Assembly: GCA_965223675.1 (NCBI GenBank) | Contig: OZ245013.1 | Location: 744,001 to 808,000 of the forward strand | Direction: 5' to 3' | DNA: 64,000 nucleotides | From: JAGQKC01 sp965223675 | GTDB lineage: Bacteria; Nitrospirota; Nitrospiria; Nitrospirales; UBA8639 | Part shown: in pieces, positions 26,323 to 34,714 of the stretch | Numbering within the stretch: position 1 is the stretch's first letter | Layout: every line of letters starts with the position of its first letter | Program-made: the position numbers and the translations under genes | The notes under the pieces: model-generated | The model's input: only the letters and a program-made list of their open reading frames with translations | Told to the model about the DNA's origin: nothing | The model's database searches: none

Positions 26323-26649
26323 ATGAAATTTCAAACTCGAAAAGTATGTGTATTGATCTCGGCTATTGTGATGGCGCTGGTTCATTTTAGCCCAGTTTCC
26401 CAGGGATTTGCTGAAGTATCTGACACAGGACCAGCTCCAATTGCCACTGGCACCTATCACGGACAAGTCCTAGAGGTAGAAGAGCATACTCTGGTCGTGA
26501 AACAAGCTGATGGGGAAATCGTTCGGGTTCGTTTACCTGGCCAGAGTGGATATCAGGCATCGGATTTTCAAGTGGGCGATCAAGTGGAAGCGACGGTCTC
26601 ACCCCAAGGAGTTACGACATCGGTTAAACAAGATCTGCCACCACGTTAA
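26323..26649 (+). CDS. Exported small OB-like protein, second copy
   Basis: 108 residues from ATG 26323, placed after GAGAGGG; earlier in-frame ATGs at 26299-26308 lack a good ribosome site. Signal peptide: VLISAIVMALVHFSPVSQGFA. The domain reads GTYHGQVLEVEEHTLVVKQA, EIVRVRLPGQSGYQASDFQ and VGDQVEATVSPQGVTTSVK. It shares the G-x-V...GD-x-V-E-A frame with its upstream neighbour but with low identity, so the two diverged long ago. Function unknown. It converges with the BON lipoprotein pair. Confidence 0.7.
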   Translation: MKFQTRKVCVLISAIVMALVHFSPVSQGFAEVSDTGPAPIATGTYHGQVLEVEEHTLVVKQADGEIVRVRLPGQSGYQASDFQVGDQVEATVSPQGVTTSVKQDLPPR

Positions 26650-26702
26650 AGCTATCAGATCGAACTGTAACCAGGTTGAGAAGTTGCGAAGATATCACGA
26701 AC

Positions 26703-27011
26703 CTATTTGATGCTGAGATGATTCTCAACAGCCCCTACTCCTCCTACTTCTTTAGTGAGGTTCACCGCCTGTTTTACCTGTTTGACAGAGTCCACGAATC
26801 CATTCAACTGGACACGGCCTTTGAATGTGTTTACATGAATATGAAAACCTGAAACCATGGGACATCGCAAGAGAGCCGTTTTCACCTTTGCTGAAATCAC
26901 GCTGTCATCGATATATTCCCCAGTGCTCTCTTGCTTTGGCGTAGCAGCACACCCCATTGACAAGATGCAGACAATGCCAAAACCCGTTATATGCTCCCTA
27001 AAAAATTTCAT
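26703..27011 (-). CDS. Single-BON lipoprotein
   Basis: 102 residues. Lipobox SMGC at residue 20 (GIVCILSMGCAATPK), then a single BON domain: YIDDSVISAKVKTALLRCPM, VNTFKGRVQLNGFVDSVKQV and VGGVGAVENHLSIK. It is a close relative of the next gene upstream (27042-27356); TFKGRVQLNG is identical in both. The layout matches OsmY-like envelope lipoproteins. It probably sits on the inner face of the outer membrane. Confidence 0.85.
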   Translation of the reverse strand: MKFFREHITGFGIVCILSMGCAATPKQESTGEYIDDSVISAKVKTALLRCPMVSGFHIHVNTFKGRVQLNGFVDSVKQVKQAVNLTKEVGGVGAVENHLSIK

Positions 27012-27041
27012 GCGGCCCTTTTCTATTAAAGGGTCGGAATC

Positions 27042-27356
27042 TTATTTGACAGCCAAATTATTTTCGACAGAGATGACTCCACTGACATTGCGCGCCAGTT
27101 CACCTGCCTTTACCATTTGATCGGCGTTGTCCACGAGACCGTTTAACTGAACGCGACCCTTGAACGTACTTACATTGATATCGAATCCTGATACGTCTGG
27201 ATCACGCAAGAGTGCGGTCTTGACTTTTGTCGAGATAACACTGTCATCAATATGTTCACCAAAACTTGCCGATTGCGGTCCGCCAGCACATCCCGCCGGC
27301 ACAGTGATCAATAAAACAAAGCAACTTAGCGCCAATACCTGTTGAAAAGTTTTCAT
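27042..27356 (-). CDS. Single-BON lipoprotein, tandem paralogue
   Basis: 104 residues from ATG 27356; GGAGGGG lies 7 nt upstream, so the much longer frame to 27554 is not used. Lipobox ITVPAGC, then one BON domain: HIDDSVISTKVKTALLRDPD, VSTFKGRVQLNGLVDNADQM and VSGVISVENNLAVK. The next gene, 30 nt downstream, is its copy. The pair shows tandem duplication after lipoprotein export signals were in place. Confidence 0.87.
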   Translation of the reverse strand: MKTFQQVLALSCFVLLITVPAGCAGGPQSASFGEHIDDSVISTKVKTALLRDPDVSGFDINVSTFKGRVQLNGLVDNADQMVKAGELARNVSGVISVENNLAVK

Positions 27357-27411
27357 GGTACCCCTCCGAGTCATCGTGTTTGCTCTTGTGAATTTATGAA
27401 TACCCCTTGTC

Positions 27412-27921
27412 TCATTTCTGGAATTGTTCCAAAAAAGACCTTCGGTTCTTCTTACCCACTCCACCAAACTTCGACTTTGATGAACTCGCGGCGTTAATAG
27501 AACCGCCAAAAAACTTTCCTCTCGCCTGCTGAAATCGCTTGCGAGCGCCCACAAATTTGTCTTTAGCTTCTAAATACCGATCTCGCTCGCGTTCAAAGCT
27601 ATCAAGAGCCTTATCAAATCGATGCTGCTTCTGCTCAAAGATAGCTCTTTCTCGAGAAAATTTGGATTGAGCTTCCTTATACTTCAGTCGATCTTTCATG
27701 AAGTCATCGACATCTTCATTAAACTGATCCTGAGCTTCCTCGTAACGATCAATATCCTGTTGGGCTTCCCCTAGCTCCTCCAACGAAGGACCAAGATCTG
27801 AAATAGCCGGTGGTTCTTCTGGAGAATCGCTCAGTTGCGCGTGTGAATAGCTGGCCGTTAATCCGAAGAAAACAAAAAGACACGTGACCTGTACACCTAT
27901 GAAAACCATCTTTCTTGCCAT
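27412..27921 (-). CDS. Exported coiled-coil protein with F/K-rich heptads
   Basis: 169 residues from ATG 27921, after AAGGAGGT. Signal peptide: VTCLFVFFGLTASYSHAQ. Residues about 45-130 are a long helix with repeated D/K-x-F spacing (EEAQDQFNEDVDDFMKDR, FERERDRYLEAKDKFVGARK). It ends in a glycine- and serine-rich, basic tail. Probably periplasmic and self-associating. No family recognised. It is upstream of the two BON lipoproteins on the same strand. Confidence 0.75.
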   Translation of the reverse strand: MARKMVFIGVQVTCLFVFFGLTASYSHAQLSDSPEEPPAISDLGPSLEELGEAQQDIDRYEEAQDQFNEDVDDFMKDRLKYKEAQSKFSRERAIFEQKQHRFDKALDSFERERDRYLEAKDKFVGARKRFQQARGKFFGGSINAASSSKSKFGGVGKKNRRSFLEQFQK

Positions 27922-28354
27922 AAAGCACCTCCTTATGCTTGGTATATTCATAAACTGTTCAATGGAATTTTTCATTTCCACGTTGGTTTCATTTCCACAT
28001 TGGGAAGGTGTGCTCCCTACTACAAAGACATAGTTCGTCCATGTATATTCTCAGAGTCCTAGGATTTTGGTGCGTTTGGCATAAATTGGTATTTCATAGC
28101 TAAGATGTCTTACATAATCGTTACTTTAAATCTATCATCTGCTCCTACTCTGATCCTTAGACAATTTTCTCTCTGAGGTTCGTGTTTTATCCAGTATTCA
28201 TAATCATTCTAAAGGCCTACAATCAGTCCGGTGTTAATTCAACAAACCCGAGAGCTAGCAAGGCCAGAATGATGAGGTCCTTATGCTGACCGAATCTTTT
28301 GAGGGTATTTCATAAATTTTACTAATCTCCCTTATCTTAAGAGGAGGCCGAACA
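27922..28354. other. Divergent intergenic region without a visible gene
   Basis: About 430 nt between the coiled-coil gene (minus) and the helical membrane gene (plus). The right end carries AAGAGGAGG before ATG 28355. No coding sequence, hairpin or repeat that I can support was seen. Confidence 0.4.
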
Positions 28355-28846
28355 ATGGAAGAGGCTACCAAAAGTAAATCAGGTTCAACGCTCAAAGCCA
28401 CGGTACAGGATTCACGATCACCAGAGTCAATTGATGCGTTGAAGGATCAAGCGTCTTCGATGGTCGAGGAAGGAAAAGCCGAGGCTAAAGCCTATGCCAG
28501 AAAAACGCAAGAAAAAACAAAATCAGCGTTGGCCGATAAAAAAGAGCAAGCAGTGGGAGAGCTAGGGAACTTGGCACAGGCTCTCCGTCAGACTGGTACA
28601 CAACTGCGCCAGAAAGATCAGAAAGCTGTGGCTCAATACACTGAGAAGGCTGCACAGCAAATCGATCGCGTCTCCGGGTACCTTTCAAATCGAGATGTTG
28701 ATCAACTGATCGAGGAAGGCGAAGGATTGGCCAAGCGAAATCCGGAGTTATTCCTTGGAGTGACCTTCGGACTAGGTTTATTGGCCGCTCGATTTATTAA
28801 GAGTTCTCGACAACGACGATATTCTGAATCTCATCAGCAGTCATAG
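28355..28846 (+). CDS. Helical protein with C-terminal membrane anchor (DUF883/YqjD-like)
   Basis: 163 residues, AAGAGGAGG upstream. Residues 25-110 are an Ala/Gln/Lys-rich helix (QASSMVEEGKAEAKAYARKT, LRQTGTQLRQKDQKAVAQYT). A membrane anchor with the YqjD-like phrase AKRNPELFLGVTFGLGLLAARF follows near residue 130. YqjD-type proteins bind ribosomes at the inner membrane under stress; this function is only suggested for this relative. It is the first gene of a three-gene run with a holin-like and a DUF3618 protein. Confidence 0.72.
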   Translation: MEEATKSKSGSTLKATVQDSRSPESIDALKDQASSMVEEGKAEAKAYARKTQEKTKSALADKKEQAVGELGNLAQALRQTGTQLRQKDQKAVAQYTEKAAQQIDRVSGYLSNRDVDQLIEEGEGLAKRNPELFLGVTFGLGLLAARFIKSSRQRRYSESHQQS

Positions 28847-28976
28847 AGAGTTTGAGAGTCAATGTCAGAACCGAGGCGTGAGTAAGTGCTTTCGGCATCA
28901 GGCCATGTTTTACACTCTCACATCGCCTCACAGGAATTTCAAGAGGAAGAACGAATAAAATAAGAGGGGACACATC

Positions 28977-29369
28977 ATGATGCGAATGGAGGAAGAACAA
29001 TCATTGAGCGATTTATTAAAAGAATTAATGCATGAGATCAAAACATTAGTGAAGCAGGAAATTGACCTCGTCAAGGCGGAGATGTCTCAAAAAACTTCTC
29101 GAGCCGGTAAAGACTTGGTCTTGGTAGGAATCGGGGCCGCGTTGGCGTATGGAGGGCTTCTTGTCTTATTGGCGGCGGCGGTGCTCATCGTCGCCCAGAT
29201 TTTGCCAGGCTGGGTTTCCGCACTACTGGTTGGATTAGTCGTGGTGGCTTCCGGATATGCACTAATTCAGAAGGGATTGAATGACATCAAACAGGTCAAT
29301 CCGGTGCCGCAACAGGCTATTAACGCGTTGAAGGAGGACAAGTCATGGATCGCTCAACCAATGAGATAG
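28977..29369 (+). CDS. Holin-like (DUF1469 / Phage_holin_3_6) membrane protein
   Basis: 130 residues. A soluble amphipathic N-terminus (SDLLKELMHEIKTLVKQEID, LVKAEMS) is followed by two membrane helices (LVLVGIGAALAYGGLLVLLA, WVSALLVGLVVVASGYALIQ). This is the standard layout of the PF07332 family. Despite the phage name, this family is chromosomal and found with YqjD-like proteins; no phage genes are near. It overlaps the next gene by 25 nt, so the two are tightly coupled. Confidence 0.85.
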   Translation: MMRMEEEQSLSDLLKELMHEIKTLVKQEIDLVKAEMSQKTSRAGKDLVLVGIGAALAYGGLLVLLAAAVLIVAQILPGWVSALLVGLVVVASGYALIQKGLNDIKQVNPVPQQAINALKEDKSWIAQPMR

Positions 29370-30259
29370 AGACTCGTTCAGACACCAAGGAAATTGGCGA
29401 CACTGAAAGTCCTGAGGTGCTTCGCGCACGCGTTGAACGGACACGGGCTGAAGTGAAAGAAACGATAACAACCATTCAAGCCAGACTGTCGCCCACCCGC
29501 CTCAAGCAGGATGTGCGTGATGCGACTGTCGGAAAGGTAGAAGATATGGCCCAGTCAGCACGCTATACGGCACAGCAATGGAAAGGAAACATGTTGGATA
29601 CGATTAGCCAAAATCCAGTTCCGGTGGCACTGATCGGACTTGGAGTCGCTTGGCTGTTCAAGGCACGATCCGAGAACGCACGTTATGAAGATTTACCGGA
29701 ATATAGTCGATCATTGGCCTATCGTAATCCCTATGATCCCTATGAAGACCGTCAATCCAGTAGGTTCGACGATTTGAAAGGCAAAGCGGAAGAGACTGCT
29801 GAAACTGTGCGTGGGAAAGTCGAAGATGTATCACAAACCGTACAAGATAAAATGAGTGAGACCGCAGACTCCATTCGCCAAAGTACAAGTGCATTCGGTG
29901 AGCGGGTCAAAGGACAGGTCAATGAATTATCAACGCAAGTCCAACGTCGAGCAGGTGAACTGAAGTATCGAGTTGAAGATCGAACGCGGCGGGCTTCGCA
30001 AGGGTTCGACCTAACATTTCAAGAAAATCCCTGGGGAGTGGGGGCGATGGCTTTTGCCATTGGAGCGGCCGTAGGCTTGTCAGCGCCTCGAACGGAACAG
30101 GAGGACGAATGGATGGGGGAAGCTCGAGACAGTTTAGTTGAACAAGCTCGTGACAAAGCTCAAGAACTTGGTGATAAAGTCATGCACGTTGCTGGAGAGG
30201 TCCAAGATACAGCGACAAAAAAAGTAAAAGCGGAAGCTCAACGACAAGGTTTATCATAG
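29345..30259 (+). CDS. DUF3618 domain protein
   Basis: 304 residues. The N-terminal DUF3618 block reads SPEVLRARVERTRAEVKETI, TTIQARLSPTRLKQDVRD. A hydrophobic helix follows (NPVPVALIGLGVAWLF), then a long Ala/Glu/Lys-rich repetitive helix (GKAEETAETVRGKVEDVSQT) and a second hydrophobic patch (NPWGVGAMAFAIGAAVGLSA). The family accompanies the holin-like and YqjD-like proteins in many genomes and is probably an inner-membrane stress module. The ATG lies within the end of the previous gene. LEA-like repeats suggest protection during drying or salt stress, an inference only. Confidence 0.86.
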   Translation: MDRSTNEIETRSDTKEIGDTESPEVLRARVERTRAEVKETITTIQARLSPTRLKQDVRDATVGKVEDMAQSARYTAQQWKGNMLDTISQNPVPVALIGLGVAWLFKARSENARYEDLPEYSRSLAYRNPYDPYEDRQSSRFDDLKGKAEETAETVRGKVEDVSQTVQDKMSETADSIRQSTSAFGERVKGQVNELSTQVQRRAGELKYRVEDRTRRASQGFDLTFQENPWGVGAMAFAIGAAVGLSAPRTEQEDEWMGEARDSLVEQARDKAQELGDKVMHVAGEVQDTATKKVKAEAQRQGLS

Positions 30260-30337
30260 AAATACGCTGAAATACGCTGCGTGAATTCTTTGGGTTCACC
30301 GCCATATATTTATTTTATATTATGGAGGTGGTCAACG

Positions 30338-30769
30338 ATGAAGAAATATGCAAAAATTTTGGCATTTTTTCTATTCATAAGTGGCACATTCGCATCCTAC
30401 AGTTTGGCTCAAAATACCACAGAAAACTTTTGCCAACGACATGCAGAACTAATAGGATAGCGAAGGATATCTCACTTTAGAAGGCCATAAGAAAGTTGTA
30501 TCTTGAAAACGAGGGCTGGTGGTTTAATTCCGATCCTGAGGGATGGGAGGAGTGGCCAGCACAGGAAGCACCATGGTCATTAGATGAACATAAAGACTTA
30601 TATGTGAATGGCCTCGGGTGGCGGTTTAACTCCGAAAAAAACGAATGGAAAGAATGGCCTAAAGATCAGGACGAATCTATGAAATATCATAAAAAGTTGT
30701 TTCTTAAATGAACCTCAATGGTGGTTTGATTCCGCAGCCCAATAATGGAAACGGCGGACGAATAAGTAA
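30338..30769 (+). pseudogene. Decayed exported W-rich repeat protein
   Basis: An ATG with GGAGGTGG upstream opens a signal peptide (MKKYAKILAFFLFISGTFAS) and stops after 40 codons (30458-30460). Sequence continues as coding in other frames: YLTLEGHKK at 30468-30494, then LYLENEGWWFNSDPEGWEEW and LYVNGLGWRFNSEKNEWKEW in the frame from 30496 to 30711. Last comes LNEPQWWFDSAAQ, a stop, then WKRRTNK, ending 30769. The three W-W/R-F-N/D-S repeats are about 35-40 residues apart. At least three frame changes and one stop break the gene. It was once a secreted three-repeat protein. Confidence 0.7.
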
Positions 30770-30790
30770 TTGACATCAAAGGATAAAGTG

Positions 30791-30973
30791 ATGCCTCAAG
30801 GTGATAAATCGAAATACACGGACAAACAGAAAAGACAGGCAAAACACATAAAAGACAGTTATGAGGAACGAGGTCTTCCAGAAGATCAAGCTGAGGAACG
30901 TGCTTGGGCGACGATCAATAAACAGGACGGTGGCGGAAAACATCCTGGAGGATCGGGAAGAAGGTCAGAATAA
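30791..30973 (+). CDS. Small hydrophilic protein with Gly-rich tail
   Basis: 60 residues; ATG 30791 is preceded by AAAGGA. It reads MPQGDKSKYTDKQKRQAKHI, then KDSYEERGLPEDQAEERAWA and a tail GGGKHPGGSGR. Short proteins with this layout are widely seen near envelope-stress genes and are often annotated as plasmid-stabilisation or stress proteins without evidence. No transmembrane helix is present. A real gene is likely from the ribosome site and the family-like sequence. Confidence 0.7.
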   Translation: MPQGDKSKYTDKQKRQAKHIKDSYEERGLPEDQAEERAWATINKQDGGGKHPGGSGRRSE

Positions 30974-31013
30974 GCGTTGAGTATTTGTCGACTGTCCGAC
31001 GACAAATTTACAA

Positions 31014-31478
31014 TTATGACGGTGTTCCGACTGCATCCCATACTTTCTTGATAAGCCATGTGATAGCAGCGATCATTCCAATGAGGAGGAGCAAAATACT
31101 CAAGAATATGGTCACGACAAACGCCCAATCGCCAAATGTTGAGTTTTGTTGAGGCTGGTGGAGATGGTTTTCTAACAAGGTCATATTTCGTACATTACTC
31201 TTAAACCAGACTGAAAATAGATCACCGATAATCGGGATAGCGCCCAGTAATCCATTGATCGCGATATTCATGCCCATGCGGAATAAGACGATCTTCGGGA
31301 GGTGATAATGAGCCGCGACGAATAAAATGACCGAGCCGGCCGCACTGCTGAGCAAATCTCCAATGCCTGGGATGAGCCCAATAACTGGATCAAGTCCGAT
31401 ACGGATCGAGGTTCCTGGTATGACAAATTGTCTGTCTAAAAATTCAGCGAGTAATTTCGCAACGTCAAGTTTTTTCAA
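31014..31478 (-). CDS. DUF4112 membrane protein
   Basis: 154 residues from a TTG; no ATG or GTG is available upstream before a stop. The DUF4112 core is clear: FVIPGTSIRIGLDPVIGLIP, GIGDLLSSAAGSVILFVAAH and NIAINGLLGAIPIIGDLFSV. Two hydrophobic hairpins each contain a G-x-I-P/I-x-G-D phrase, and a C-terminal helix completes the protein. The family is in the inner membrane and has no known function. Confidence 0.88.
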   Translation of the reverse strand: MKKLDVAKLLAEFLDRQFVIPGTSIRIGLDPVIGLIPGIGDLLSSAAGSVILFVAAHYHLPKIVLFRMGMNIAINGLLGAIPIIGDLFSVWFKSNVRNMTLLENHLHQPQQNSTFGDWAFVVTIFLSILLLLIGMIAAITWLIKKVWDAVGTPS

Positions 31479-31637
31479 TTGTTGTGCGCCATGATTTTGT
31501 GCCGTTCTTATTTAGGGTATCACTCTCAGTGAAAAAGTGCAGTGAATTTCGTCATTTGCTCAGAAAATTTGATATCCTGTTCGTGAGACAATACTGTTCT
31601 ACAAAAGAGAATTTGTTTTCTTTATGAGTTTCTATGC

Positions 31638-32699
31638 TTAACTTCCTCTCTGAACCTCTGGGTCACGAGAAAACATACTTTTCGCCGGTACACCCATTGA
31701 GACGGTTCTTGATGGCACGTTATTTGTCACCACCGCCCCGGCTCCCACAACCGCACCCTCTTCGATTGTTACCCCATCAAGCACAACCACTTTCGTCCCC
31801 AGCCAACAATTGCAGCCGATAGTTGTGGGACCTTTTGAAGAGACTTTCTGATCCGCGAACGCGACTTGGCTCTCGTAATCATACGAATTCCCACTCATGA
31901 TGTAACAATACGCCGCCACCATACTGCCATTCCCGACACAGACCCGATCCCCTGAGAAAATCTCGCAATGCGTCCCAATGTTGGCTCGGGATTGAATCTC
32001 AATATCCCCATCTTTACAGTAGACGATCGAATTCCGCCCAATATAGACGTCATCCCCAATGTGAATGCCCGTGTTTGATTGCCCTTTGGCATCCAACACA
32101 CTGTAGTCATCGATGGTGACGTTCTTCCCAAGTCGAATCTTATGCGGATGGCGTAACGTGACGCCTCGCCCAATGACAGTATTCGCCCCAACTTCCCCGA
32201 GCAGCCATGGATAGATCTTACTGCGAAGAAAATACCCTGGGGCACCGGGGAAGCTCCCCAATACGCCCGTAATGAGTTCATACTTGAGGATCCCTGTCAA
32301 CGAGGCCTTGCCGACCACCCAGTCAGCGTACTGCCGCCAACGAGGTACTTTCTTGCCTGAGATGGCCTGGAGTTTAAACCTTCCCTCGCTGACTTGTGTT
32401 CGTTGTCTCGCGTTTCGACTATCCTCGGATAGTGCGAAGTCCGTCGTCGTGTTCAACCGACGTTCTTTAACGATTGATTCCAGCTGTCGTTTCACGTATT
32501 GAGTTTGACTCGCCAGTATCTTTAATTCATCCTCGATCTTTGTCGACTCGCTGATTTGGTGTCCTGCTAGCGAGCCTGTAGTAGGCAACTCGAGGGCCAG
32601 CCGGTTCAGTTGATGTGCCATATCAGTAATTTCCTTGGTCATATTCGTGATATGTTCGACGCGATCCTGGGCTTTTTGAATAGATGAACGAGATGTCAT
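31638..32699 (-). CDS. Hexapeptide-repeat acyltransferase with N-terminal coiled coil
   Basis: 353 residues. The first 90 are helical. From about residue 170 the protein runs as a left-handed beta-helix of hexapeptide repeats (IGRGVTLRHPHKIRLGKNVT, IGDDVYIGRNSIVYCKDGDI, EGAVVGAGAVVTNNVPSRTV). It ends in the classical GVPAK motif. This fold is that of O- or N-acetyltransferases acting on sugars or lipids. TTIGCNCWLGTKVVVLDGVT gives the typical acceptor loop. The substrate cannot be inferred. Isolated on the minus strand; AAGGG precedes the ATG. Confidence 0.85.
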   Translation of the reverse strand: MTSRSSIQKAQDRVEHITNMTKEITDMAHQLNRLALELPTTGSLAGHQISESTKIEDELKILASQTQYVKRQLESIVKERRLNTTTDFALSEDSRNARQRTQVSEGRFKLQAISGKKVPRWRQYADWVVGKASLTGILKYELITGVLGSFPGAPGYFLRSKIYPWLLGEVGANTVIGRGVTLRHPHKIRLGKNVTIDDYSVLDAKGQSNTGIHIGDDVYIGRNSIVYCKDGDIEIQSRANIGTHCEIFSGDRVCVGNGSMVAAYCYIMSGNSYDYESQVAFADQKVSSKGPTTIGCNCWLGTKVVVLDGVTIEEGAVVGAGAVVTNNVPSRTVSMGVPAKSMFSRDPEVQRGS

Positions 32700-32908
32700 G
32701 ATTCGTTGCCCTTCTATAGCGAATGAATGTTATTCGCCGCCACGTTAAGTGTTTATTCTTTTGTTGGCGATCTTTATGATGATTCACGATTATCAACTCT
32801 CAAAGGTAATTGATGGTAATGCGACTTTCAGATCTGTCATCCATGAAAATATTAAAATAATGACTTGTCATACTGTCGCGAGCGATGAAACGAAAATAGA
32901 AATTCATT

Positions 32909-33334
32909 TTATTGCTTGGCATTGATAAAGTCCTGAGCAAGCTCTTTGGCTTGGTGATCGGAGAATGTTTGCCGCGCTTCTTTAAAAATTGTCCCTTCTT
33001 CGATCTTTATATGTTCGAGCAGGTATTCTTGCAAATCCGCCACTTTTTCTTGCCATTCTTCTTTGTGAAGATTGATCGTTTCAATCTCTTCGATGGAATG
33101 CATCAGTTCTTCATGTTGTTCCAAAGCATTTTCAATTTGTTGACTTGGATCTTCTGCTTGCCTAAGCGCGGCATAAAATACGTTTTCCTCAGCATCATGA
33201 TGCGAGGCCAAAATGGTTTTGAGTTTTTCCAATATACGCTCTCTCGCTGGGTCCTCCATCGACGTCTTCAGAAGTTTGGTGAACAATGATTTCGCCGTCC
33301 GATGATCTTTTTTTAAGGCTTGATAGATGTCCAT
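32909..33334 (-). CDS. Hemerythrin HHE-domain protein (copy 1)
   Basis: 141 residues, GGAGAAGGG before the ATG. The HHE cation-binding layout is present: KKDHRTAKSLF (His10), SHHDAEENVFYAAL, EQHEELMHSIEE and LLEHIKIEEGTIFKEA. These His and Glu residues bind a non-heme di-iron centre in the family, which handles oxygen, nitric oxide or iron. It has a relative at 62230 with the same start M-x-IYQALK-x-DH. Its upstream region shares an inverted GGACA motif with the BrkB gene. Confidence 0.88.
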   Translation of the reverse strand: MDIYQALKKDHRTAKSLFTKLLKTSMEDPARERILEKLKTILASHHDAEENVFYAALRQAEDPSQQIENALEQHEELMHSIEEIETINLHKEEWQEKVADLQEYLLEHIKIEEGTIFKEARQTFSDHQAKELAQDFINAKQ

Positions 33335-33460
33335 GCCCTTCTCCTTTTTATGTGGCCCTTATAAAGTTTATTAAGATTTTGAAACTTACTGATAGCAAGT
33401 TTCTATGGCTCACAGAAAACAATGAATGAAGTATTCAAGCATGATCGTTGAGAAAAACCT

Positions 33461-33498
33461 ATGGACAAATCACTGTCAGATTTTCAAGGTTTGTCCAT
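33461..33498. promoter_or_regulatory. Inverted pair ATGGACAAA ... TTTGTCCAT in a divergent promoter region
   Basis: Arms 33461-33469 and 33490-33498 are perfect 9-bp complements with a 20-nt spacer that includes another TGTC. It lies 127 nt from the hemerythrin start and 118 nt from the BrkB start, so it could act on both. The core matches the palindrome at 13563-13581. A further TGTCCA is at 33579-33584. Confidence 0.45.
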
Positions 33499-33615
33499 TT
33501 TCTCCACACGATTATGAAAAGTTATGATAGTGCTAGTCTCGAATCCAAGTTAGAGGTAGTAGACTGCACTGTGACGAATGTCCAATCGTTTGGCAAAAAA
33601 TAGCTTCATAAGAAT

Positions 33616-34605
33616 ATGTATTTTTCTAACACTCTGGAACAGCCAAGCATGATTGAAAATTCCTCAGGTAGAGGGAGAGCAGCACCTGCCCCAACCGACA
33701 TTCCTTCTGTGGGATGGAGGGACATTGCCCTGCGAGTTAAGGATCAATTGAGCTTGGATAATGTGTCGATCATCGCGGCAGGAGTTGCTTTTTATGGCGT
33801 CCTTGCTCTCTTCCCCGCCCTAGGAGCACTCGTTTCTTTATACGGGATCGTCATGGACCCTCAAGATATTGAGTCTCACCTCGCATCGGTGAGTTCTTTG
33901 CTGCCTCAGGAAGCTCGATCTATCATCAATGAGCAACTCAAGTCCGTGACAGAAAGTGCAGGGTCGGCCTTAAGTCTTGGCGCCGTTGGTGGTCTCTTAC
34001 TCGCGTTATGGAGCGCGTCCAAAGGCATGAAGGCGCTCGTCGCATCTCTCAATATTGCCTATGATGAAGAGGAAACCAGAGGATTTTTCACACTCACAGG
34101 GCTGGCGCTGTTACTCACAGTCGGGGCAGTCATTTTTGTTGTTTTCGCCCTCAGTTTGATTACGATTCTTCCGTCTCTTATGGAAAGTTTTGGACTCGGG
34201 GAAGTAGGGCAGACGGTGCTCACGCTCTTGCGATGGCCGTTCATGGCCCTCGTGGTGGTTGGTGCGCTCGCCGTGTTGTACCGCTATGCGCCCAATCGCG
34301 AGAAGCCTCAATGGCAATGGGCTTCTTGGGGCGCTGGCATTTCATCTCTCTTGTGGATCATCGGGTCGATCCTTTTTTCAATTTATGTGGAAAATTTTGG
34401 GAAGTACAATGAGACCTATGGCTCACTCGGCTCCGCTGTCATTCTCTTTATGTGGTTTTTTGTGACGGCCTACATTGTGCTGTTCGGTGCGGAAGTAAAT
34501 GCAGAAATGGAAAGACAAACCAAACGAGACACGACGACGGGTCCGAGCGAGCCACTCGGTAACCGTGGAGCGTATGCAGCCGATACGGTCGGAGAAGTCC
34601 CATAA
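33616..34605 (+). CDS. YihY / BrkB family inner-membrane protein
   Basis: 329 residues, ATG 33616 or 33649. Six membrane helices. Family signatures: NVSIIAAGVAFYGVLALFPA, followed by LGALVSLYGI, GGLLLALWSASKGMKALVAS, LNIAYDEEETRGFF, and ETYGSLGSAVILFMWFFVTA with YIVLFGAEVNAEMER. The family was once called RNase BN, a name that has been withdrawn; the present role is unclear, possibly a transporter. The C-terminal tail is charged. Starts about 120 nt after the inverted TGTCC motif. Confidence 0.92.
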   Translation: MYFSNTLEQPSMIENSSGRGRAAPAPTDIPSVGWRDIALRVKDQLSLDNVSIIAAGVAFYGVLALFPALGALVSLYGIVMDPQDIESHLASVSSLLPQEARSIINEQLKSVTESAGSALSLGAVGGLLLALWSASKGMKALVASLNIAYDEEETRGFFTLTGLALLLTVGAVIFVVFALSLITILPSLMESFGLGEVGQTVLTLLRWPFMALVVVGALAVLYRYAPNREKPQWQWASWGAGISSLLWIIGSILFSIYVENFGKYNETYGSLGSAVILFMWFFVTAYIVLFGAEVNAEMERQTKRDTTTGPSEPLGNRGAYAADTVGEVP

Positions 34606-34714
34606 TTGCGTGAGCAATGCTTGCGGCTTCTTATAAGGTGTTCACATGAAAGTTCCCCAGATATGACTATGTTTAACGGAAGCGAATGCATTCAATAGTG
34701 AAAAGACTTTTCTG

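Noticed and set aside
27042..27554. 170-residue version of the BON lipoprotein
   Set aside because: The short form from 27356 has a ribosome site and starts at its signal peptide; the longer form would overlap the next gene.
28977..29369. Prophage holin
   Set aside because: The family is a chromosomal one, there is no endolysin or other phage gene, and it forms a triad with DUF3618 and YqjD-like proteins.
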